Shown here: one piece after another, positions 23,041 through 29,774 of the stretch
How positions within the stretch are numbered: position 1 is the first letter of the stretch
Layout of the letters: each line of letters opens with the position of its first letter
Program-made: the position numbers and the translations under genes
Origin: CAYPAU01 sp964408825
Lineage (GTDB): Bacteria > Patescibacteriota > Microgenomatia > Levybacterales > UBA12049
NCBI GenBank assembly: GCA_964408825.1
Contig: CAYPAU010000011.1
Coordinates: 1 to 31,302 of the forward strand
DNA length: 31,302 nt
Direction: 5' to 3'
Notes under the pieces: generated by a model
Databases searched by the model: none
What the model was told of the DNA's origin: nothing
The model's input: only the letters and a program-made list of their open reading frames with translations

Positions 23041-23850
23041 ATGGAAAAATATGTTTATATATTTGATATAGATGGTGTGATTACAAACCCTCAGACGAAA
23101 AAAGTTAAAGAAAGTAAAATATTAAAAGCTATTGCAGGGAAACTTAAAAATGGAAATCCCGTGATATTCAATACGGGAAGATCTCTTAAATGGGTGTCCG
23201 AAAGGGTACTGGGAAATTTTTTAAAAGAAGTCAAAAATAAAGAAGATTTTAAAAACTTTTTGGTGATCGGTGAATTCGGAGCAGTATGGCTTACGATTGA
23301 TCTAGGGGGAAATGTTATTTATGGAAAAGATGAATTTTTGGTAATTTCAGAACAGCTGTCGTCTGATGTAAAGAAATTGATTGAGGAGAGATTTAGTGAA
23401 AGCATGATGTTTGACGACACGAAAGAAACAATGATATCAACCGAGATGAGAGACAATTACTCTTTGGAAAAGTATAGAGCTCAACAGAAAAAGCTTGAAA
23501 AAATGTTTAGAAAACTTTTAGAGAAATACAAACTAGAACATAATTTGCAAATTCATTTAGACACAATTGCAGTTAATATAATGAGCGATAAGCAAGGAAA
23601 GGACTTTGCTATTGAAAGGATTTTGGAATGGCTAAGAGACAGGAAGGTTGCAATAGGTAAATTTATAGCCGTAGGAGACAATAGGCCTGATTTGCAAATG
23701 GGAAAAAAACTTGCTGCGAAAGGCCTTAAAGTGAAATTTGTTTTTGTAGGCGATGATAGTATCGACGTCTCAGGTTATAATTTTCCCATCATCCTTACAA
23801 AAAATAAATACGACAGAGGAACTTTGGAATTTTTAGAATCGGTGCGCTGA
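23041..23850 (+). CDS. HAD-superfamily sugar-phosphatase-like hydrolase
   Basis: A 269-residue HAD phosphatase. Motif I is FDIDGVIT with nucleophile Asp9 and acid/base Asp11, motif II is FNTGRS, and motif IV is VGDNRPDLQM. The large insert between motifs II and IV (about residues 50-190) is a C2-type cap, as in Cof, sucrose-phosphate and trehalose-phosphate phosphatases, so a sugar phosphate is the likely substrate. TAAAAT ends six bases before the ATG and there is no Shine-Dalgarno, suggesting a leaderless message. It is a single-gene unit. Confidence 0.86.
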   Translation: MEKYVYIFDIDGVITNPQTKKVKESKILKAIAGKLKNGNPVIFNTGRSLKWVSERVLGNFLKEVKNKEDFKNFLVIGEFGAVWLTIDLGGNVIYGKDEFLVISEQLSSDVKKLIEERFSESMMFDDTKETMISTEMRDNYSLEKYRAQQKKLEKMFRKLLEKYKLEHNLQIHLDTIAVNIMSDKQGKDFAIERILEWLRDRKVAIGKFIAVGDNRPDLQMGKKLAAKGLKVKFVFVGDDSIDVSGYNFPIILTKNKYDRGTLEFLESVR

Positions 23851-23918
23851 CTCTTTCTTAATTCTTACGTTTTGCTCATCTTTTCTTAATACATTAAATA
23901 TAAGGTTGATATAAATTT

Positions 23919-24077
23919 ATGTCGGTATTTAATTTCATAATCCCCACCGAAACTTCGTACGTAAAATTCCGAAGAATAGAAAAAAAGTTCGAAACTCCAA
24001 AACGTAAAATAGTAACCGGAAGGATTTTAAATAATTTCAAAAAGGAAGTTATTAAAAAATTTAAAGCGTTAAATTAA
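23919..24077 (+). CDS. Possible small basic protein, 52 aa
   Basis: ATG at 23919 opens 52 codons ending in TAA: MSVFNFIIPTETSYVKFRRI followed by a Lys/Arg-rich half ending FKALN. The composition is strongly basic, compatible with a nucleic-acid-binding peptide. There is no Shine-Dalgarno (ATAAATTT precedes the ATG) and no family is recognised. The space 23851-24223 otherwise holds only AT-rich sequence. It may be a chance ORF or the remnant of a larger gene. Confidence 0.35.
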   Translation: MSVFNFIIPTETSYVKFRRIEKKFETPKRKIVTGRILNNFKKEVIKKFKALN

Positions 24078-24223
24078 AATGGCAAAAGTGAGACTTCAAA
24101 TCTAAGTAAAAGAAATTATAAGAAAATTATAAAAAGTGCTTAAACTTAGAATATGAAATTTGTCGAACGGTCTCCTCCCTAAAACAAGACTTATCTATGT
24201 TATAATTGCCTATACCCTCTTAG

Positions 24224-24865
24224 ATGAGAGCATTTCTCCTTTTTAAGGATATAAGATTTTATATTCTTGTTTTTAGTTTCCTGCTCTCGGCTTTTTTTGC
24301 AATATATATAAATAATTCTTTTTCAGGAAGTATCAAATTAATTAAAATAACGCAAACGTATGCCTTAACAGCCGCAGGGTATCTGTATTTTGCCCTTCTT
24401 GCCGGTCCGTTTTGCTATAATTTCAAAACTCCTTTTAATTCTGCCTATCTTAAGGCAAGAAGGGCAATTGGAGTCTCCGCTTTTTATTTCGCACTTCTTC
24501 ATGCTTCTTACGGTTTTTTCGGAGAGCTGGGGGGTTTTGAAAGCCTACCGTTTCTTAATCTAAAATATTTAATTGCAATCAGTTTAAGCTTTACTGCACT
24601 TTTAATTCTTAGTCTTATGGCCGCGACATCTTTTGATTTTATGGTTAAATTTATGACATTTAAGAAATGGAAGTTTCTTCACAGGTTTGTATATTTGGCC
24701 AGTTTCTTTATTCTTATTCATGCCCTTTTGATAGGAGGACACTTTAGGGATTTCAAAAACCCAGTCTCGGTTGGCTTCGCAGTTTCCATTTTATTTCTTG
24801 TCTATCTTGAAGGTAAAAGAATTATTCACAACATCAGAGTAAAATTATCGGATAGGAATTTATGA
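24224..24865 (+). CDS. Ferric-reductase-like transmembrane protein
   Basis: A 213-residue protein with six hydrophobic helices. It matches the ferric reductase-like / MsrQ-type heme-binding membrane domain (PF01794). Candidate heme-ligand histidines are in FALLHASYG (third helix) and in FLHRFVYLASFFILIHALL (two His 13 apart). The flavin and NADH domains of complete ferric reductases are absent, as in MsrQ/YedZ. It could carry electrons across the membrane to an unidentified partner; no MsrP-like molybdoenzyme is nearby. Its TGA overlaps the ATG of the arginase-family gene (ATGA), so the two are translationally coupled. Confidence 0.8.
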   Translation: MRAFLLFKDIRFYILVFSFLLSAFFAIYINNSFSGSIKLIKITQTYALTAAGYLYFALLAGPFCYNFKTPFNSAYLKARRAIGVSAFYFALLHASYGFFGELGGFESLPFLNLKYLIAISLSFTALLILSLMAATSFDFMVKFMTFKKWKFLHRFVYLASFFILIHALLIGGHFRDFKNPVSVGFAVSILFLVYLEGKRIIHNIRVKLSDRNL

Positions 24866-25741
24866 GATTCCCCCATTTCTTCAAAGCAAAATCAAGGCTT
24901 GGCACCCATAGGCCTCCATATCGGCAAAAGGGGATAAACTTCGGAGTGGAGGAAGCACCGGATTTTATTCTTTCAGAAAGTTTTATAAAAAAATTTCCTC
25001 AAGCTAAAATAGATACCTTTGACTTCCCAAAACCCGAGGAGATAGAAGAAAAACTTCTCTTTTCATATATAGCAAACTATTACGGGGGTGTAAAGAAAAA
25101 TATTAATAGAATGCTCACAAATGGACAAACACAGGTAGTAATCGGAGGAGACGACAGCGTAACATTGCCTTCGATTCTTGCAGTTTTGGAAAGAGTAGGG
25201 GGCAGTAAAAATTTTGGCTACATTAGATTCGACAGTCATGCAGACATGAATCTTTTTAGAGAAAGTCCGACGAGAAATTTTCATGGGATGTACATGAGAC
25301 CTTTATATGACTCATTTGATATTCCCGAGATTAATAATATTGTTGATTTTAAAATTAAAACGGAAAATTCTATTTTTATAGGAAATCTCGATCTTGACTC
25401 TGAAGAAAAGATTTTTTTTTGAGAATTTGAAAATAAGAAATTTAGGGAAGCACGAACTTAAAGATATGGAAGAAACAAAAAAAATTATTTCAAAATTAGC
25501 AAAATCGGTGAAGCATTTGCATGTAAGTATTGACATAGATGCTTTTGACAAAAGCATTGCTCCTGCAACCGGAATTCCCGCTCAAAATGGGCTTTTTAAA
25601 AAAGAAGTCTTTCCTCTTTTAGAACTAATAAAAACAGCAAAAAATTTATCAATTGATCTGGTTGAGCTAAATCCTTTAAAAGAGGGGGCAGGACGAACCA
25701 TAAGTCTGGCAAGGGAAATATTGAGAAAATTTCTTGTATAA
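24862..25741 (+). pseudogene. Arginase/agmatinase-family gene with frameshift in T9 run
   Basis: Ureohydrolase family (arginase, agmatinase, formiminoglutamase), Mn-dependent enzymes that release urea or formamide from guanidino or formimino groups. The first frame (24862-25422) carries VVIGGDDSVTLP and YIRFDSHADMNLF. The second (to 25741) carries HVSIDIDAFDKSIAPATGIP and DLVELNPL, the remaining metal and substrate motifs. The frames separate at a run of nine T (25412-25420). Eight T would read KIFFENLKIRNLG straight through, so there is one extra base. It may be real inactivation, polymerase slippage giving some full product, or a consensus error. The usual GGDHS metal ligand is GGDDS here (His to Asp). 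Coupled to the ferric-reductase-like gene upstream. Confidence 0.85.
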
Positions 25742-25744
25742 AAG

Positions 25745-26797
25745 TTATTCTTCTCTAATTTTCATTCTTATGAGTCTTTCTACTCTTTCTATAAGCTCCG
25801 GCTCATCTGTCTTATCCTGCAATTTCCTTAGGCCACCAACTGATACATATTTACGAAGCATCGGAGTCGTTTCCCAAATTACCACAAGTTTATTAGGTTC
25901 TATTTCGATATCGCCTAGGATTCCTTTCGCTTCGGATATGCTTCTTGCGAAAGGCGAATCTGGATGTCTTTCTATCATCGTTTGATAAAACGCGCGGTTG
26001 TCTTCCATAAATGCATAGGCAAAAAGGGTCAATTCATCCGAAAATCTTCCACTGGTTAATAACTTTACGATGGTACCCATTACGGCAGCTTTCATAAAGC
26101 CGCTAAGATACGGAAAGTGGTCAAACATTAAAGCTTTTATATTAGAAGAATCCGGAGTAAGTCTCCCAAAGCGCATATCCATCCAGAAAGCCATATACTC
26201 AATACGTGGATCTTTTTTCCTGTATTCTTCTCCTGCTCTTCTAATCTTAAGCTGTTCAAGGGAATAATTAAGTGTGTCTTCGGCAATTGGGTAATAAAAC
26301 GATGGAAGAAGTACCCCTAAGGCATCGCGACTATAATCTCCGCGAAGAGGAATTTCTTCAATAAAATCTTTTGCTCTGTTTAGATTTCTACCAGTTAATC
26401 TAAGAACTCTTAGCAGAAACTCTCCTATGTTTCTCGTGTGAACAAAACCGTGATGAACAGCTGCCGGAGGCCCATATCCTCCGTCGTGCACTTCGTATCT
26501 CTCTTGAAAATCTCTTATTATAAATCTGAAAGAGTTCCTTAGTATTTCTTCTTGCTCCTCAGGGTACATCAAGTCGACCTCTTCCGCCATTACTTCCCTA
26601 AATCTTGCCACAGGGGCTTCAGACCGATATATTTCATAACCCATCCATAACATCATGACATCAAGATCGCTGGGGTCTTTATGTCTGATAAGATCTACTA
26701 TTTGCCCGTTTGTTAAAACCACACCCTTATGTCTTTCTTGAGCAAATCTTACATCATTAATCGGCACTTTCACTGGAGTTAACTCTCTTTTTGTCAT
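25745..26797 (-). CDS. Hypothetical soluble protein, 350 aa
   Basis: Not recognised. It is a helix-rich soluble protein without signal peptide. Conserved-looking parts include DLDVMMLWMGYEIYRSEAPV, HDGGYGPPAAVHHGFVHTRN, a region with WMDMRFGRLTPDSSNIKALM, and a basic C-terminal helix ending MKIREE. The cluster HHGFVHTR with nearby Asp/Glu might bind metal, but this is only a suggestion. It converges on the arginase-family gene with 3 bp between stops. Its promoter has the same design as that of the 406-aa gene at 19355. Confidence 0.72.
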   Translation of the reverse strand: MTKRELTPVKVPINDVRFAQERHKGVVLTNGQIVDLIRHKDPSDLDVMMLWMGYEIYRSEAPVARFREVMAEEVDLMYPEEQEEILRNSFRFIIRDFQERYEVHDGGYGPPAAVHHGFVHTRNIGEFLLRVLRLTGRNLNRAKDFIEEIPLRGDYSRDALGVLLPSFYYPIAEDTLNYSLEQLKIRRAGEEYRKKDPRIEYMAFWMDMRFGRLTPDSSNIKALMFDHFPYLSGFMKAAVMGTIVKLLTSGRFSDELTLFAYAFMEDNRAFYQTMIERHPDSPFARSISEAKGILGDIEIEPNKLVVIWETTPMLRKYVSVGGLRKLQDKTDEPELIERVERLIRMKIREE

Positions 26798-26805
26798 AGT
26801 AAAAA

Positions 26806-26834
26806 ATTATAGCACAGGGAGCCGATTCTATCAA
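26806..26834 (-). promoter_or_regulatory. Promoter of the 350-aa hypothetical gene
   Basis: Minus strand TTGATA (26834-26829), a 17-nt spacer and TATAAT (26811-26806) with extension TGTGC, eight bases before the ATG at 26797. CCTATAGTT (26841-26833) precedes the -35 as at 19392-19400. Confidence 0.65.
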
Positions 26835-26853
26835 CTATAGGATTCTTCAGGGA

Positions 26854-27510
26854 TTAGAGGCTTTCAATTATTGCGTTTGCCCAAAGAGAATAGCCTCTGT
26901 CCGATGGGTGAAAGCCGTCTTTTGAAATTAGATCCGAATATTTCTTGCTATATGTCTTGCTCCCATCGTAAAGGTCAATAAGTATGCACTTAAAACGTTT
27001 AGCGTGTCTGTAGATTACTCTGTTCAAGCGTCTGGTAAGAAACTTTGAAAGATACCTGACAAATATTGACAGTGAGGGCAACAGAGATACATCGGGAATA
27101 TTGCTTATGATTATCGTTGCGGAAGTTTCCTCATTAAGCGTTTTAATAAGTTTAAAAAAATCTTTCTCAAAATGCTTAAGCCGAGTTCTTTGATGCAAAT
27201 CATTTCCTCCCACCGAAATCGTTACTAAATCAGGCTTAAGTTCGATGGCTTTTGGAAGTTGAGATTCAATTACGTCTTTTATTCTTGCTCCGCCTTTGCC
27301 TAAATTGTAAAAGACAGCCTCCTTTTTATCTTGTTTGATCTTGCGAAAAACCAGTGCCGGATATGATTTTGAAGGATGGCTCGCGCCTATACCCTCTGCG
27401 GTGCTGTCTCCCAGGGAAATATAAACAAACTTTTTTGGCTGCCAAAATAATTTCCTTAATTTAGCTAACCACTTGAAATTTATATTGGAGGCTATTTTAA
27501 AAAGTTTCAT
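26854..27510 (-). CDS. SGNH/GDSL-family hydrolase
   Basis: A 218-residue esterase/lipase-like protein with all four SGNH blocks: ISLGDSTAEG (nucleophile Ser36), NLGKGGARI, SVGGNDLH (Asn of the oxyanion hole) and SKDGFHPSDRGY (Asp/His of the triad). The N-terminus is basic, without signal peptide, so it may be intracellular or membrane-associated. Family members remove acyl groups from lipids, sugars or peptidoglycan; the substrate here is unknown. The ATG lies only 3 nt after the last base of tRNA-His, so both must share a transcript, and processing of the tRNA would leave an mRNA with almost no leader. Confidence 0.87.
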   Translation of the reverse strand: MKLFKIASNINFKWLAKLRKLFWQPKKFVYISLGDSTAEGIGASHPSKSYPALVFRKIKQDKKEAVFYNLGKGGARIKDVIESQLPKAIELKPDLVTISVGGNDLHQRTRLKHFEKDFFKLIKTLNEETSATIIISNIPDVSLLPSLSIFVRYLSKFLTRRLNRVIYRHAKRFKCILIDLYDGSKTYSKKYSDLISKDGFHPSDRGYSLWANAIIESL

Positions 27511-27513
27511 ATG

Positions 27514-27586
27514 GGTGGAAGACGGGTGCCGCCCCCGCGACCTTCAGGTCCACAACCTGATGCTCTACTGTTGAGCTACATCCACC
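27514..27586 (-). tRNA. tRNA-His (anticodon GTG) with unusual T-loop
   Basis: On the minus strand the acceptor is GTGGATG/CTTCCAC with a T-T mismatch at pair 6-67. An extra 5' G at 27586 faces C73, the hallmark of tRNA-His. The anticodon stem TCAGG/CCTGA holds loop TTGTGGA (GTG). The T-stem GCGGG/CCCGT is intact, but the seven-base loop is GGCGGCA instead of the nearly universal TTCRANY. The first ~20 nt are duplicated upstream around a GIY-YIG gene. Either the tRNA tolerates this loop in the lineage or the gene is impaired. CCA is not encoded in full. Confidence 0.85.
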
Positions 27587-27590
27587 ATGA

Positions 27591-27836
27591 TTATAAACTA
27601 GTAATTCTTCTTTTTAAGTAAGCCCTCCCAAATCCAGTTTTTAACGCTTTTTCTCTTTTAATTGCATCCCGTTTGTTTAAGCAAGCTTCATAATACACTA
27701 GCTTAAATGGTCCTCTAAATTTTGTCGACAAGGCTCTGCCTTTATTATGTTTTACCAGTCTTAATCTTAGATCTATTGTCCATCCTACATAAAGTTTTTT
27801 ATCTTTTTCACTTGTTAATACATATGTATAATACAT
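27591..27836 (-). CDS. Small GIY-YIG endonuclease-like protein
   Basis: An 81-residue single-domain protein of the GIY-YIG nuclease superfamily, of the short UPF0213/YhbQ-like kind. The signature is YTYVLTSEKDKKLYVGWT (Tyr5, Tyr16-Val-Gly), with catalytic-type Arg in DLRLRLVKHNKG and Glu in NKRDAIKREKALK. It is basic throughout, fitting DNA binding. It lies between duplicated tRNA-His 5' ends, and start and stop nearly coincide with the borders of the insert, as expected for a self-mobilising free-standing endonuclease. No Shine-Dalgarno is seen. Homing activity is inference. Confidence 0.88.
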   Translation of the reverse strand: MYYTYVLTSEKDKKLYVGWTIDLRLRLVKHNKGRALSTKFRGPFKLVYYEACLNKRDAIKREKALKTGFGRAYLKRRITSL

Positions 27837-27844
27837 GCTGTTGA

Positions 27845-27880
27845 CCCGCCTGCAACGCTTTGCGTAGCAATGCGGGCAGG
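27845..27880. repeat. 36-bp REP-like hairpin inserted in the duplicated tRNA-His fragment
   Basis: CCCGC (27845-27849) pairs with GCGGG (27872-27876), TGC (27851-27853) with GCA (27867-27869), and ACGC (27855-27858) with GCGT (27862-27865) around a TTT loop. The element is much richer in G and C than its surroundings and splits CTGTTGA from GCTACATCCACCA without visible duplication of bases. Confidence 0.8.
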
Positions 27881-27902
27881 GCTACATCCACCAAGTACCA
27901 GA

Positions 27903-27908
27903 AGTATA
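27903..27908 (-). promoter_or_regulatory. Probable original -10 box of tRNA-His
   Basis: TATACT on the minus strand lies 10 nt before the distal copy of the tRNA-His 5' end, the normal distance for a tRNA promoter. It directly follows the rhomboid stop codon. It now lies upstream of the repeat and the GIY-YIG gene. Confidence 0.45.
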
Positions 27909-28574
27909 TCAAAAATTGAGCTCAGATTCCACTTTTGGCCGCAGCAGAATTCCAAAAACAACACCTGTTAAAAATCCTCCCACATGCGCCCAAAACGCAA
28001 TTCCCCCTCCGCCTTCGTAAATACCTATTGAACCGGCCCCTGATATCACTTGAAGAACAAACCAATAACCAAGCATAAAAGGGGCGGATATGTTTACAAC
28101 AGCGGGAAAACCAAAAACAGGAAGAAAAGTTTTTATTTGAGCATGTTTAAACAAGATAAAATAGGCACCTAAAACACCGGCTATTGCTCCTGATGCACCA
28201 AGCATCGGAACTCCGGAATCGGGCATAAAGAAATATTGAAGAAGACCTCCTGCAACTCCTGAGAAAAGATAAATCAGGGGATAAAAAAACCATCCCGTAT
28301 AACCTTCAACATTATCTCCGAATACCCAAAGAAACCACATATTGGAAAGAATATGCAAGAATCCGCCATGCAGAAAAATTGAAGTAGCGAAGGGTACAAG
28401 AGTAGGGAAGTCCGAAAAATCAACAAGAGCAGGAATTAGAGCGTATTTTGAAATTAAAAGTTCAGGAACCGCTGTTGTAATTTGTAAGAAAAATATGTAA
28501 ACAGTTACAACAATCAAAAAAATATTTATAAAAGGAAGCCTTCTTGCCTTGATGGAATCGGATAGGGGAAACAT
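27909..28574 (-). CDS. Rhomboid-family intramembrane serine protease
   Basis: A 221-residue protein with six transmembrane helices. The catalytic Ser (about residue 130) is in MLGASGAIAGVLG on TM4 and the His (about 197) is in FWAHVGGFLTG on TM6. HGGFLHILSNMWFLWVFGDN supplies the conserved His-xxx-Asn region of TM2. Rhomboids cut transmembrane segments of substrates within the membrane. The substrate cannot be inferred, although anchored proteins such as the transglutaminase-like or solute-binding proteins in this window are possible. It is probably a single-gene unit, with an AT-rich TTTAAA-type stretch upstream (28575-28617). Confidence 0.92.
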   Translation of the reverse strand: MFPLSDSIKARRLPFINIFLIVVTVYIFFLQITTAVPELLISKYALIPALVDFSDFPTLVPFATSIFLHGGFLHILSNMWFLWVFGDNVEGYTGWFFYPLIYLFSGVAGGLLQYFFMPDSGVPMLGASGAIAGVLGAYFILFKHAQIKTFLPVFGFPAVVNISAPFMLGYWFVLQVISGAGSIGIYEGGGGIAFWAHVGGFLTGVVFGILLRPKVESELNF

Positions 28575-28641
28575 AATTACAATTTAAAGTTTAAAATTCA
28601 AAATTTAGAATTAAGGATGAAAAAAAGAAAGAACCTCGCTG

Positions 28642-28714
28642 CACTGGTGAGAGGAATCGAACCTCCAACCTACTCCTTAGAAGGGAGTTGCTCTGTCCAT
28701 TGAGCTACACCAGC
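28642..28714 (-). tRNA. tRNA-Arg (anticodon TCT)
   Basis: On the minus strand the acceptor GCTGGTG/CACCAGT has one G-T pair at 1-72. The D-arm is TAGCTCAATGGACAGAGCA, the anticodon stem ACTCC/GGAGT has loop CTTCTAA (TCT), the T-loop TTCGATT is canonical, the discriminator is G and no CCA is encoded. No tail repeats or insertions are seen, in contrast to the lysine and histidine tRNAs. Confidence 0.95.
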
Positions 28715-28737
28715 TTTCCTTTGTATTTTACCAAAAA

Positions 28738-28768
28738 TTGACACAAATAAAAATATTCCTGCTATAAT
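28738..28768 (+). promoter_or_regulatory. Promoter of the AI-2E-type gene, leaderless
   Basis: TTGACA (28738-28743) and extended -10 TGCTATAAT (TATAAT at 28763-28768) with a long 19-nt spacer. The GTG start codon lies six bases after the -10 box, so the mRNA should begin at or next to it. Confidence 0.65.
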
Positions 28769-28774
28769 TAGGCT

Positions 28775-29755
28775 GTGAGAGGAATAGCTTTCTATCTTTC
28801 AAAAAATCAGTTTATAACTGCCCTTTTAGTAATAGCTCTTGTTTGGTTTATTCTTGAAATAAAAGAAATTCTAATTCTTCTTTTTATTTCCTATATAATA
28901 ATGACGGCTCTTCAGCCGGCTGTCGAGTTCTTCAAGAAAAAAAATCTTTCTCACGCTTTATCTGTTTTTATAACCTACATTCTTTTCTTGGCTTTTATAC
29001 TACTTCTTCTTGTGCCTATCCTTCCTTTTTTTGCTTCTCAAATTCAAGCGCTTTTCTCAAATTTTCCACAAATTCTTCATAGCGCAACGCAGTCTCTGGG
29101 CTTTGGATTAAGCTATGAAACTTTAAGCGCACCGCTAAATTCTTTTCTTCAGTCTATTGGAAAAAATATATTTTTCATAACCGGAAAAGTTTTTGGAGGA
29201 TTTCTCTCGGTTCTTTCTGTAATTGTCGTCACCTTCTATTTACTTTTGTATCATGAAAGGTTTGAAAAACTTCTGATAAATCTTATTCCATCTGATCGAA
29301 GAGAAAAAAATAGGGAAGTGATCGACAGAATTGAAGTAAAGCTTGGTCACTGGCTAAGAGGGCAGCTTATTCTTTCTCTTTTTATAGGTGTCCTTACTTG
29401 GGTTTTTCTTTCGGTTGTAGGAATAAAGTACGCACTTCCCTTGGCTTTCCTTGCAGGGCTTTTGGAGATAATCCCAACGATTGGACCTATCATCTCATCC
29501 GTTCCGGCTATTATAGTGGCACTTACTGTTTCTCCAACTCTGGCTTTAATTGTTGCAGGAGGCTACATTGTCATTCAGGCAATTGAAAACAATATTCTAG
29601 TCCCTAAAGTAATGCAGGCAGCTGTGGGGCTTAATCCGGTTGTGGTAATTTTTGCAATCCTTATAGGAGGAAATCTTCTTGGATTTTTAGGTGCTCTTCT
29701 TGCTATACCCTTTTTTACAGTCCTCACCATCCTCTTTAGATCCCTTCAAGAATAA
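28775..29755 (+). CDS. AI-2E/PerM-family permease
   Basis: A 326-residue membrane protein of PF01594. Hydrophobic helices at about 10-28, 30-48 and 62-82 are followed by a soluble/amphipathic central part and four to five C-terminal helices. The family blocks GLLEIIPTIGPIISSVPAII and NNILVPKVMQAAVGLNPVVV are clear. Members include TqsA (autoinducer-2 export) and Na+/H+ antiporters, so the substrate is not determined. The GTG at 28775 is the start chosen, because it sits six bases after the -10 box and no ATG is available near. A 19-nt gap separates it from the downstream glycosylase gene, so co-transcription is likely. Confidence 0.88.
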   Translation: MRGIAFYLSKNQFITALLVIALVWFILEIKEILILLFISYIIMTALQPAVEFFKKKNLSHALSVFITYILFLAFILLLLVPILPFFASQIQALFSNFPQILHSATQSLGFGLSYETLSAPLNSFLQSIGKNIFFITGKVFGGFLSVLSVIVVTFYLLLYHERFEKLLINLIPSDRREKNREVIDRIEVKLGHWLRGQLILSLFIGVLTWVFLSVVGIKYALPLAFLAGLLEIIPTIGPIISSVPAIIVALTVSPTLALIVAGGYIVIQAIENNILVPKVMQAAVGLNPVVVIFAILIGGNLLGFLGALLAIPFFTVLTILFRSLQE

Positions 29756-29774
29756 TGTATTTAGAAAGACTAAG

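Larger units (their letters stand above)
27568..27893 (-). mobile_element. GIY-YIG ORF insertion at the 5' end of tRNA-His, with tRNA duplication
   Basis: CTGTTGAGCTACATCCACCA (plus strand, 27568-27587) is the first ~20 nt of tRNA-His. The same bases reappear as CTGTTGA (27838-27844) and GCTACATCCACCA (27881-27893), split by a 36-bp hairpin repeat. Between the copies lie 250 bp (27588-27837) filled almost exactly by one GIY-YIG ORF of 246 bp. The likely history is insertion of the ORF with duplication of the tRNA start, then insertion of the REP-like hairpin into the distal copy. The outer flank keeps what looks like the original tRNA -10 box (27908-27903), so the ORF is probably read from the tRNA-His promoter. 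Confidence 0.8.

Noticed and set aside
27588..27596. TATAAT at 27595-27590 as the present promoter of tRNA-His
   Set aside because: It lies only three bases from the 5' G of the tRNA, so transcription would start inside the mature tRNA.
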